A stretch of DNA of 7,648 bases from Minisyncoccota bacterium (GCA_028276315.1 JAPYWP010000027.1:1-7648); one strand, 5' to 3'; shown: positions 1 through 5,061, counted from the stretch's first letter. Notes: a model not told the origin generated them from the sequence alone. Numbers and translations are program-made.

Positions 1-1
1 T

Positions 2-184
2 GGAAAATCAAGATACGGTGGAATAATGCATGGAGCAGTATTTTTGTGGGAATTTGCAAAACCATTTAAATTAGTTCATATAGATATGGCTCCTAAAATG
101 GTTGCTAACAATGAAGAAAATTTATCTTCAGGTTCTGTTGGTTTTGGAGTAAAACTTTTATACGAATTAAGTAAAAATTTTTAA
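2..184 (+). CDS. pepA: M17 leucyl aminopeptidase, C-terminal fragment
   Basis: Reading from base 2, an open frame of 60 residues ends at TAA 182-184; its start lies outside the window. It resembles the C-terminal end of the M17 (PepA/LAP) catalytic domain: a Gly-rich stretch, HGAVFLWEF, then LVHIDMAP (family pattern W.H.DIAG) and a closing VGFGVKLLYEL (family TGFGVRLL). M17 enzymes are cytosolic, two-metal, usually hexameric exopeptidases that remove N-terminal residues from peptides. The metal ligands and catalytic Lys/Arg lie upstream of the visible part, so activity cannot be judged. DMAP replaces the more usual DIAG. It is the only plus-strand protein gene left of the repeat block; the terminator at 396-428 would also stop its read-through. 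Family assignment is fairly sure; the symbol is by similarity only. Confidence 0.75.
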   Translation, partial: GKSRYGGIMHGAVFLWEFAKPFKLVHIDMAPKMVANNEENLSSGSVGFGVKLLYELSKNF

Positions 185-223
185 AATCAAAAGCTTAAAA
201 CAAAAAGTTATCCACAAAAAAAT

Positions 224-253
224 TTGCAAAAATTTTAAATTTAACTATATAAT
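224..253 (+). promoter_or_regulatory. Predicted sigma70-type promoter for the small transcript
   Basis: A perfect TATAAT (248-253) lies 18 bp downstream of TTGCAA (224-229), which matches 4 of 6 bases of TTGACA. Transcription would begin near 260, about 20 bases before the first hairpin arm. The region is A/T-rich throughout, so chance matches are easy. The order of promoter, hairpin, ORF and strong terminator makes this one more credible than a match alone. Confidence 0.5.
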
Positions 254-278
254 TTTTAAAAGAAATAATAATTAACCG

Positions 279-329
279 CTCTCCTCTCAAACTACCACAA
301 TCCCCACTCCAGGGTAGAAAGGAGGAGAG
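279..329 (+). promoter_or_regulatory. Stem-loop masking the SD of the small ORF
   Basis: The arm 279-286 is perfectly complementary to 322-329, and an inner 5-bp stem pairs 292-296 with 313-317. The 3' arm contains the core of AAAGGAGGAGAG (318-329), the strongest SD-like sequence in the window, so the ribosome-binding site would be closed when the stem forms. Pairing is read directly from the sequence; a regulatory role is inferred. Confidence 0.5.
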
Positions 330-338
330 AAAAAATAG

Positions 339-374
339 ATGGCAAAGAAGAAATCAACAAAGAAAGGAAAGTAA
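339..374 (+). CDS. Possible 11-residue lysine-rich micropeptide
   Basis: ATG at 339 opens MAKKKSTKKGK, closed by TAA at 372-374: seven of eleven residues are basic and none is aromatic or acidic. A strong AGGAGG (320-325) precedes it, with about 13 bases of spacing, longer than ideal; the GAGAG that follows shortens this somewhat. The stop codon overlaps the first bases of the next stem-loop, and a strong terminator follows within 25 bases. Nothing links this to a named family. It may be a leader peptide, a nucleic-acid-binding micropeptide or a chance ORF inside a small RNA. The strong SD and its own transcription unit favour a real product; the tiny length argues caution. Confidence 0.35.
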   Translation: MAKKKSTKKGK

Positions 375-393
375 GAGCCAAAAAGCGGCTCTT
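373..393 (+). other. Stem-loop over the small ORF's stop codon
   Basis: AAGAGCC (373-379) pairs with GGCTCTT (387-393) around a 7-base loop. The stem begins within the TAA stop codon of the small ORF and is only two bases from the next hairpin. It has no T-run of its own, so it is not a terminator alone; it may protect the 3' end or form a tandem structure with the following hairpin. Confidence 0.55.
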
Positions 394-395
394 AT

Positions 396-428
396 AAAAG
401 GCCCGCCTTTTTGGGGCGGGCCTTTTTT
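396..428 (+). terminator. Strong rho-independent terminator
   Basis: AAAAGGCCCGCC (396-407) pairs with GGCGGGCCTTTT (415-426) around a 7-base loop, and a run of six T (423-428) follows. The core is eight consecutive G-C pairs, striking in such an AT-rich window. The A-run before and T-run after could let it work in both directions, so it may also stop minus-strand transcripts emerging from the trxB side. Confidence 0.88.
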
Positions 429-431
429 GTT

Positions 432-494
432 AACGCGGATGAACGCGGATACAACGCGGATGAACGCGGATACAACGCGGATGAACGCGGATAA
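432..494 (+). repeat. Three tandem 21-bp units, each two AACGCGGAT motifs
   Basis: The units 432-452, 453-473 and 474-494 are identical except for the last base. Each holds two AACGCGGAT motifs, giving motif starts at 432, 442, 453, 463, 474 and 484: spacing 10, 11, 10, 11, 10. The block starts four bases after the terminator T-run. Confidence 0.92.
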
Positions 495-588
495 TATTTT
501 ACGCGGATTGACGCTGATAATAGATACGCGGATAAACGCAACCGCGGATGAACGCGGATAATAACGCTGATAAACACGGATTATTAAG

Positions 589-630
589 GTTCGTATTGGT
601 TCGTTTTAAGTTCGCATTAGTTCGCGTATT
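589..630 (+). repeat. GTTCG array, four copies
   Basis: GTTCG starts at 589, 599, 610 and 620, each followed by an AT-rich tail such as TATTG or CATTA. The motif differs from the surrounding CGGAT repeats but shows the same 10/11-base spacing. It lies inside the larger repeat block; the related sequence AAGTTCGC recurs in the hairpin at 931-960. Confidence 0.75.
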
Positions 631-730
631 TTATGCGGATAAACGCAACCGCGGATTGTGCGGATTTTGAAACGCATTTATAAGGATAATTTAAATAACA
701 CGCGGATAAACTCAGATAAATATAATATAG

Positions 731-886
731 ATTTATGCGGATATTAAACGGATTTATGCCACCACGGATATATGCGGATTTTTGAACGGATCTATTCGGA
801 TAATTTTTAGATATCCGCTATCATCCACTTCGAATCCGCATTGATCTGTTGTTATCTGTTCCGAATCCGAATTTATCCGTTGTTAT
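731..886. repeat. Palindromic repeat element, copy A
   Basis: The left arm carries CGGAT at 738, 749, 765, 775, 787 and 797. The right arm carries ATCCG-type motifs at 813, 823, 834, 844, 854, 865 and 875 in the opposite orientation. The element aligns with copy B (2003-2168): a 19-base segment at 747-765 is identical to 2029-2047, and a 23-base segment at 864-886 is identical to 2118-2140, in the same order. The centre of symmetry is near 805. Transcribed, it would fold into a long imperfect hairpin. Confidence 0.8.
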
Positions 887-930
887 TAATTTTGTGTTAA
901 AAAAGGGGAAATAAAGAAACAAATCTATAT

Positions 931-960
931 AAGTTCGCCTAATGATTCTTATGCGAACTT
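931..960. repeat. 30-base hairpin with AAGTTCGC arms
   Basis: AAGTTCGC (931-938) is the exact reverse complement of GCGAACTT (953-960). The stem continues as TAA (940-942) with TTA (949-951) after one mismatch. No T-run follows on either strand, so a simple intrinsic terminator is not supported. The arms share GTTCGC with the array at 589-630. Confidence 0.7.
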
Positions 961-1035
961 CTACTTGGTCTCCATCAACAAATTATCTTATCCGCGTTTA
1001 TCCGTGTTAAAATCAGCGTTAATTTGCGAGGACGT

Positions 1036-1986
1036 TCATTCACGTTTTTGATTTAAATACCTAACATTTGAAAGAGCTGCTATAATTCCTTGGCCAACTG
1101 CAATACCAATTTGTTTAAAAGGTGTGTCTGTAACATCGCCAGCAGCAAAAATTCCTTCAATTTTTGTTTCCATCAATTTATTTACCTCTATTTCTCCATA
1201 TTCATTTAAAATACCCCATTCTTTAGGCACAAAATAAGTATTAGGAATCATTCCTATATGAATAAAAACACCATCAACTTTAATTTCTTTATTTTTATTT
1301 TCTTTCAAATCTAAATATACTAATCCCTCAACTTTATCTTCTCCTAAAATTTCTTGTGTAATACCCAAAGTAATTAATTCTACATTTTTTTTGTTTAATA
1401 AATGATTAATCAAAATTTGATCACCTTTCATTTTCTCATTTTTTGTTATAACATAAACTTTTTGTGCAATATCAGAAAGTAAAATACCAGATTCATTAGC
1501 AGAATTTCCTCCACCAACTACAGCAACAATTTTATTTTTAAAAAGGGGCCCATCGCAAACACTACAATAACTAACTCCTTTATTTTTTAATTTATCTTCT
1601 CCTGGAACATTTAATTTTTTAGGTTTTGATCCTGTAGCAATTATCAAAGAATAAGAATAAAAAAATTCTCCATCATTAGTTGTTATTTTAAAAAAATTAT
1701 TTTTTTTATCATCAGAATTAACTTTTTCAATACTAACAACTTCTTTATCATTTTTTACTTCTATATCATAGTACTTTAAATGTTCTTCAAATTTTTGAGT
1801 TAATTCAAAACCATTTGTTTTTAAAAAACCGGGATAATTTTCTACTATACCAGAAGTTAACATTTCCCCACCTATATCTTTTGAAATTAAAAGAAAATCT
1901 ATGTTTGACCTTTTAAGATAGATCGCTGCAGAAATTCCTGCTGCAGACGCTCCAATTATAATAGTTTGTTTTACATTGTTTTGCAT
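1036..1986 (-). CDS. trxB: AhpF-like thioredoxin reductase, flavoprotein
   Basis: The 316-residue protein has the two-domain fold of low-molecular-weight thioredoxin reductases. The FAD site is GASAAG (12-17) with IIATGSKPK (115-123) and GIFAAGDV (278-285); the redox disulfide is CSVC (141-144); the pyridine-nucleotide site is GGGNSA (158-163). After that site it reads TKNEKMKGDQIL (181-192) in place of the HRRD...R motif that holds NADPH in classical TrxB. This and HIGMIPNT resemble the C-terminal part of AhpF (EFAPEMKADQVL, QIGLLPNT), suggesting NADH use; that is inference. The AhpF N-terminal thioredoxin-fold domains are absent, and a separate glutaredoxin-like gene lies upstream (2190-2420). 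ATG at 1986 is preceded by no clear SD and by repeat sequence, so its promoter is not visible. Its 3' end abuts the repeat block. Function in disulfide reduction is well supported; the exact partner is not known. Confidence 0.9.
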   Translation of the reverse strand: MQNNVKQTIIIGASAAGISAAIYLKRSNIDFLLISKDIGGEMLTSGIVENYPGFLKTNGFELTQKFEEHLKYYDIEVKNDKEVVSIEKVNSDDKKNNFFKITTNDGEFFYSYSLIIATGSKPKKLNVPGEDKLKNKGVSYCSVCDGPLFKNKIVAVVGGGNSANESGILLSDIAQKVYVITKNEKMKGDQILINHLLNKKNVELITLGITQEILGEDKVEGLVYLDLKENKNKEIKVDGVFIHIGMIPNTYFVPKEWGILNEYGEIEVNKLMETKIEGIFAAGDVTDTPFKQIGIAVGQGIIAALSNVRYLNQKRE

Positions 1987-2002
1987 AATTAAAATGAACG
2001 CG

Positions 2003-2168
2003 GTATTACGGATTTATGCGGATTTTGGAACGGATTTATGCCACCACAGATCTATACGGATATTGAAACGGATTTACTCGGATTAAATAATTAAATATCT
2101 GCATTTAATCCGTTTAAAATCCGAATTTATCCGTTGTTATCCGTTTTAAATCCGTATCGATCCGCGTA
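2003..2168. repeat. Palindromic repeat element, copy B
   Basis: This element fills most of the 203 bases between grx and trxB. The left arm has CGGAT-type motifs at 2009, 2019, 2031, 2047, 2057, 2069 and 2079; the right arm has ATCCG at 2108, 2119, 2129, 2139, 2150 and 2160, spaced 11, 10, 10, 11, 10. Left-arm spacing from 2019 (12, 16, 10, 12, 10) nearly matches copy A from 738 (11, 16, 10, 12, 10). The arms are inverted about a centre near 2093. It probably weakens or separates transcription of trxB from the groESL-grx unit, though no classical terminator is seen. Confidence 0.82.
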
Positions 2169-2189
2169 AACAATAAAAATTAGGTATAT

Positions 2190-2420
2190 TTACTCTATTT
2201 TAAGTACTTCTTTTAATCTTTTTCTGTCAAAACCTATAATGATTTCTCCATCTACATCAATTACTGGAACACCATATTGACCTGATTTTCGAACCATTTC
2301 TTCAAAACCTTTTTCATCTTCCTCAACATTTATTTCCTCAAAATCAAAACCATGCTCTAGTAAAAATTCTTTTGCTAATTTGCAAAAAGGACAATATGTA
2401 GTTGTATAAATTTTAATCAT
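2190..2420 (-). CDS. Glutaredoxin-like protein, CPFC active site
   Basis: This 76-residue protein is a minimal single-domain glutaredoxin/NrdH-type fold. The redox motif CPFC is at 10-13 after the first beta strand, the cis-proline motif GVPVI at 50-54 and the GFD motif at 63-65. It is a cytosolic carrier of reducing equivalents for protein disulfides. The short length, CPFC motif and GFDRKRL ending resemble the Cp9-type glutaredoxin paired with the AhpF-like Cp34 in Clostridium pasteurianum, which fits the AhpF-like reductase downstream. The gene begins five bases after the groEL stop codon, so it is probably co-transcribed with groESL and may be translationally coupled; its only SD-like sequence is a weak GAAGAAGAA inside the groEL tail. 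Substrate unknown: ribonucleotide reductase, a peroxidase or general thiol repair are possible. Confidence 0.88.
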   Translation of the reverse strand: MIKIYTTTYCPFCKLAKEFLLEHGFDFEEINVEEDEKGFEEMVRKSGQYGVPVIDVDGEIIIGFDRKRLKEVLKIE

Positions 2421-2425
2421 AATTT

Positions 2426-4060
2426 TTAATATTCTTCTTCATAATCTGTGTGTGTCTTTTTTTGTTTTTTCTCTGGAACTTCATATACAACAGCATGAGT
2501 TATAAGAAGTAATGATGCAACAGAAACCGCATTTTGAAGAGCTGACCTTGTAACTTTTGTAGGATCAATAACTCCGCTTTTCATAAGATCTTCATATTGC
2601 AATGTTGCAGCATTAAATCCTTCTGTTAATTTCATACTTTTTACTTTTTCAACAACAATTGAACCATCAACCCCTGCATTTTCGGCTATCTGTCTTATTG
2701 GTGCCTCTAAAGCTTGTCTTAAAATTTTTGCACCAATATATTCTGCCACAAGACCGGCTTTAGAATATTCTTCTAAAAGATTATCTACAACATCTATACA
2801 TCTTAGAAAAGCAACTCCACCACCAGGAACAACTCCTTCCTCTAATGCTGCTTTTGTTGCAGAAACAGCATCTTCTATTCTATGTTGTTTTTCTTTCTGT
2901 TCAACTTCTGTTGCAGCACCAACTTTTATAACAGCAACTCCATTTACTAATTTTGCTAATCTTTCTCTTAATTTCTCTTTATCATAATCTGACTCTGCTT
3001 TTTCTAATTGAGCTTTTATTTGAGCTATTCTTTTATCTATATCTTTTTTAGAACCAGCTCCGCCAACAATTGTAGTAGTATCTTTTGTACAAATAACTCT
3101 TTTAGCTCTTCCTAACATTGTAATTTCAACATTATCTAATCTTAAACCAACTTCATCAGAAATAACTTGCCCTCCAGTTACAACAGCAATATCTTGCAAC
3201 ATTTCTTTTCTTCTGTCTCCAAATCCAGGAGCCTTGACAGCAACAGGAATTAGTGTTCCTCTTAATTTATTAACAACTAATGTAGCAAGAGCATCACCCT
3301 CGACATCTTCTGCTATAATTAAAATTTCTTTTTTTCCTGCTTGAACTACTTTTTCTAATGTAGGAACAAGTTCATTTATTGAAGATATTTTCTTATCAGT
3401 TATCAAAATAAATGGCTCTTCTATTACTGCCTCCATTTTATCGGGATTAGTAATCATATAAGGAGAAATATAGCCTCTATCAAACTGAAGACCTTCTACA
3501 ATCTCATAACTCACACCAAAGGTTTGAGATTCTTCTACTGTAATAACTCCATCTTTTCCTATTTTTTCCAAAATATCAGCTATTAAATTCCCTATTTCCC
3601 TATCACGACTTGATACTGTAGCAACATCAGCTACTTCTTCTTTTTTCTCTATGGGTTTTGATAGAGTTTTTAACTTTTTCAAAACCTCCTCAAAAGCTCT
3701 CTCTAATCCCCTTTTCATACCTATAGGATCTACTCCAGCAGCAACATTTTTAAGTCCTTCATTTATAAGAACTTGAGCTAATAATGTTGCTGTAGTAGTA
3801 CCATCTCCTGCTGCATCGTTTGTTTTAGAAGCAACCTCTTTAACCAATTCAGCTCCAATATTTTCTATTTTATCTTCTAATTCAATTTCCTTAGCTATAG
3901 TAACTCCATCTAAAGTAATTGTAGGAACACCGAAACTCTTCTCTAAGATTACTGCCCTACCTTTTGGGCCAAGAGTAACCTTAACAGTATTTGCTAATTT
4001 ATTAATTCCAGCTAATATTTTTTCTCTTGCTTTTTTATCAAAAAGTATATTCTTTGGCAT
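2426..4060 (-). CDS. groL: Chaperonin GroEL (Hsp60)
   Basis: The ATG at 4060 gives a 544-residue protein starting MPKNILFD, as in the family; a TTG nine bases upstream (4069) keeps the frame open but adds an atypical start. ATP-site motifs are TLGPKGR (29-35) and GDGTTT (85-90, with Asp86); the catalytic Asp is D397 in IEDAVSATK, followed by EEGVVPGGG (408-416). Equatorial, intermediate and apical domains are full length. GroEL forms the double-ring ATP-driven folding chamber in the cytosol with GroES as lid. The C-terminus ends THTDYEEEY instead of the Gly-Gly-Met repeats common in GroEL, and LLITHAVV replaces the usual LTTE segment. groES lies 61 bases upstream, with a perfect stem-loop (4071-4104) in the gap; grx follows after five bases. 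Identity is certain; tail consequences are unknown. Confidence 0.98.
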   Translation of the reverse strand: MPKNILFDKKAREKILAGINKLANTVKVTLGPKGRAVILEKSFGVPTITLDGVTIAKEIELEDKIENIGAELVKEVASKTNDAAGDGTTTATLLAQVLINEGLKNVAAGVDPIGMKRGLERAFEEVLKKLKTLSKPIEKKEEVADVATVSSRDREIGNLIADILEKIGKDGVITVEESQTFGVSYEIVEGLQFDRGYISPYMITNPDKMEAVIEEPFILITDKKISSINELVPTLEKVVQAGKKEILIIAEDVEGDALATLVVNKLRGTLIPVAVKAPGFGDRRKEMLQDIAVVTGGQVISDEVGLRLDNVEITMLGRAKRVICTKDTTTIVGGAGSKKDIDKRIAQIKAQLEKAESDYDKEKLRERLAKLVNGVAVIKVGAATEVEQKEKQHRIEDAVSATKAALEEGVVPGGGVAFLRCIDVVDNLLEEYSKAGLVAEYIGAKILRQALEAPIRQIAENAGVDGSIVVEKVKSMKLTEGFNAATLQYEDLMKSGVIDPTKVTRSALQNAVSVASLLLITHAVVYEVPEKKQKKTHTDYEEEY

Positions 4061-4070
4061 AAAATTCAAT

Positions 4071-4104
4071 CTTCTTTTCTGCTAAAAGATTAGCAGAAAA
4101 GAAG
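4071..4104 (-). promoter_or_regulatory. 15-bp stem-loop in the groES-groEL gap
   Basis: CTTCTTTTCTGCTAA (4071-4085) is the exact reverse complement of 4090-4104, with a 4-base loop. In the mRNA (minus strand) the 3' arm ends AGAAAAGAAG ten bases before the groEL ATG, so the only SD-like sequence, GAAG, is inside the stem. No T-run follows, so it is not an ordinary terminator. It could control groEL translation, set the groES:groEL ratio or be an RNase processing site; these are inferences. Confidence 0.75.
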
Positions 4105-4121
4105 TTTAATATTAATTTTAA

Positions 4122-4415
4122 TTAATTTTCAATTATTGCAAGAACATCATCTTCTTTAATAAAGAAATACTCTTTATCATCTATTTTAATTTCATCTGGT
4201 GCGTATTTTTTAAATATTATCTCATCGCCTTCTTTTATGCTAATTGGTATCCTCTCACCCTTATCATTTAATCTACCGGGGCCAACTGCAATAACTTTTC
4301 CTCTTATTGGTCTTTCTTCTGAAGCTGTATCTGGTATATAAACTCCTCCTTTTGTTATTTTTTCCTGTTTAATAGGTTCAACTAAAATATAATCATTTTG
4401 AGGTTTAAGTTTCAT
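4122..4415 (-). CDS. groS: Co-chaperonin GroES (Hsp10)
   Basis: From the ATG at 4415 the protein is 97 residues, the normal family length, starting MKLKPQNDYILVEP. The mobile loop that contacts GroEL spans about 17-34 and includes GGVYI (23-27); GKVIAVGPG (39-47) and KYAPDEIKIDDKEYFFI (70-86) are the core barrel strands, and VLAIIEN closes the chain. It forms the heptameric lid of the GroEL chamber. A TTG at 4451 would add 12 residues but lies inside the leader hairpin and is rejected; the ATG has GAGGGG (4430-4425) nine bases upstream. The SD is in the 3' arm of a hairpin (4423-4463). It is the first gene of the groES-groEL-grx unit. No CIRCE element was found. Confidence 0.97.
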   Translation of the reverse strand: MKLKPQNDYILVEPIKQEKITKGGVYIPDTASEERPIRGKVIAVGPGRLNDKGERIPISIKEGDEIIFKKYAPDEIKIDDKEYFFIKEDDVLAIIEN

Positions 4416-4422
4416 CAAATTT

Positions 4423-4463
4423 AACCCCTCTTTTGTACTTTTTAAGTACAAATCAGAGGGGTT
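4423..4463 (-). promoter_or_regulatory. Leader hairpin enclosing the groES SD
   Basis: AACCCCTC (4423-4430) pairs with GAGGGGTT (4456-4463); after a small asymmetric bulge, 4432-4440 (TTTGTACTT) pairs with 4444-4452 (AAGTACAAA) around a 3-base loop. In the groES mRNA the 3' arm holds GAGGGG, the SD. On the plus strand the hairpin is followed by TTTTT (4462-4466), so it could instead stop plus-strand antisense transcription. The pairing is certain; which role applies is open. Confidence 0.75.
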
Positions 4464-4491
4464 TTTAGGTTAGTTATATTATTATATTATT

Positions 4492-4500
4492 ATTATAACA
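4492..4500 (-). promoter_or_regulatory. Extended -10 promoter for groES
   Basis: On the minus strand this reads TGTTATAAT, a perfect TGnTATAAT extended -10 box. Transcription would start near 4485, giving a leader of about 70 bases that contains the hairpin at 4423-4463. A second TATAAT lies at 4486-4481. No good -35 is seen, which extended -10 promoters tolerate. AT-richness lowers confidence. Confidence 0.5.
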
Positions 4501-4545
4501 TAAAATTTTGCAATTTTAGGTAACCTTGTTTTTAAATCTTAACAC

Positions 4546-4594
4546 TTGATTTTTATTTAATTTTATGATAACATATTACATTATTTACTATAAA
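4546..4594 (+). promoter_or_regulatory. greA promoter region, two candidates
   Basis: The first candidate is TTGATT (4546-4551), a 17-bp spacer, then TAACAT (4569-4574) preceded by TGA as an extended -10. The second is TATAAA (4589-4594), which would start transcription near 4601, only a few bases before the ATG at 4606, giving a nearly leaderless mRNA. The second fits the lack of any SD before greA. Confidence 0.4.
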
Positions 4595-4605
4595 ATTTCG
4601 AAAAT

Positions 4606-5061
4606 ATGGTTAAAATTTCAAAAGAAAATTATGAAAAATTAAAAAAAGAATTAGAATATTTAGAAAAAGAAAAGAGAAAAGAAATAGCAGAAAAACTTAA
4701 AATAGCAGCAAGTCATGGTGATTTATCTGAAAATGCAGAATATGCTTTAGCAAAAGAAGAACAAGCAAATTTAGAACAAAAAATTTTGGAAATAAAAAAA
4801 ATACTTGAGACAGCTCAAATAATAGAAAAAAATAAAAACGACATCGTTGATATTGGATCTAAAGTTGAAATTTTAGACTTAAATACAAATAAAAAAATAA
4901 ATATAGAAATAGTTGGTTATGGTGAAGTTGATCCGATAAAAGGAAAAATTTCTGAAAATTCACCGCTTGGCAAAAATTTAATCAATAAAAAAGTTGGAGA
5001 TAACATTGAATTTGAAATTAATGGCAAAAAATTTAAATATAAAATATTAAAGATATACTAA
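4606..5061 (+). CDS. greA: Transcription elongation factor GreA
   Basis: The 151-residue protein is near the usual 158. The N-terminal coiled coil spans about 5-75, and its tip carries HGDLSENAEY (37-46), with the acidic pair D39 and E42 that position Mg2+ for RNA cleavage. The C-terminal FKBP-like domain follows, with SPLGKNLINKKVGD (119-132) as the family signature. GreA enters the RNA polymerase secondary channel and stimulates cleavage of backtracked transcripts. The gene is divergent from groES and converges on ftsI with 29 bases between stop codons and no terminator visible. There is no SD upstream of the ATG. GreB is less likely because of the overall length and sequence around the tip. 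Confidence 0.96.
   Translation: MVKISKENYEKLKKELEYLEKEKRKEIAEKLKIAASHGDLSENAEYALAKEEQANLEQKILEIKKILETAQIIEKNKNDIVDIGSKVEILDLNTNKKINIEIVGYGEVDPIKGKISENSPLGKNLINKKVGDNIEFEINGKKFKYKILKIY

Larger units (their letters stand above)
260..428 (+). ncRNA. Small structured transcript (about 170 nt), sRNA or leader-type RNA
   Basis: Between a predicted promoter (224-253) and a strong intrinsic terminator (396-428) lies a compact unit with three stem-loops: 279-329, 373-393 and 396-426. The first pairs the 8-base arm 279-286 (CTCTCCTC) with 322-329 (GAGGAGAG); inside it, 292-296 (CTACC) pairs with 313-317 (GGTAG). Between the stems sits a possible 11-codon ORF (339-374). The unit could be a short mRNA or a non-coding RNA in which the ORF is incidental. 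I do not recognise it as 6S, SRP, tmRNA, RNase P or a known riboswitch. The start is inferred from the -10 box. Confidence 0.45.
432..1030. repeat. Gene-free block of phased GCGGAT/ATCCGC repeats
   Basis: This 600-base stretch has no credible gene and lies between convergent units (the small transcript on + and trxB on -). It is built from short, degenerate CGGAT-type motifs. They read CGGAT from 432 to about 800 and ATCCG from about 813 to 1005, so the block is an imperfect inverted repeat. Spacing between neighbouring motifs is mostly 10-12 bp or about 16 bp, close to whole or half multiples of the DNA helical turn. Interspersed are a GTTCG array (589-630), a 30-base hairpin (931-960) and a palindromic element shared with 2003-2168. 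GC is higher than in the coding regions. Confidence 0.85.

Noticed and set aside
208..216. Perfect DnaA box (TTATCCACA)
   Set aside because: A single box with no cluster, no dnaA/dnaN nearby. The repeats contain TTATCCG-type sequences that only partly match. Not enough for an origin or titration site; cumulative GC skew over the genome would decide.
392..577. 61-codon minus-strand ORF with repeated PRSSAL-type units
   Set aside because: It is a translation of the tandem 21-bp repeats and the terminator; a 21-bp period keeps a frame open without coding. No SD and no family resemblance.
432..1030. CRISPR array
   Set aside because: Repeat cores are about 10 bp apart with no unique 30-40-base spacers, the orientation flips in the middle, and no cas gene is present.
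431..1030. Insertion sequence or transposon remnants
   Set aside because: No transposase-like reading frame or target-site duplication could be identified; the inverted structure is made of many short motifs, not of two terminal repeats.
4122..4451. Longer groES start at a TTG (4451)
   Set aside because: It would put 12 residues not seen in GroES and start inside the hairpin; ATG at 4415 has correct length and an SD nine bases upstream.
4071..4463. CIRCE (HrcA) operator at groESL
   Set aside because: Neither stem contains TTAGCACTC or GAGTGCTAA; the match is limited to TTAGCA within the 15-bp stem.
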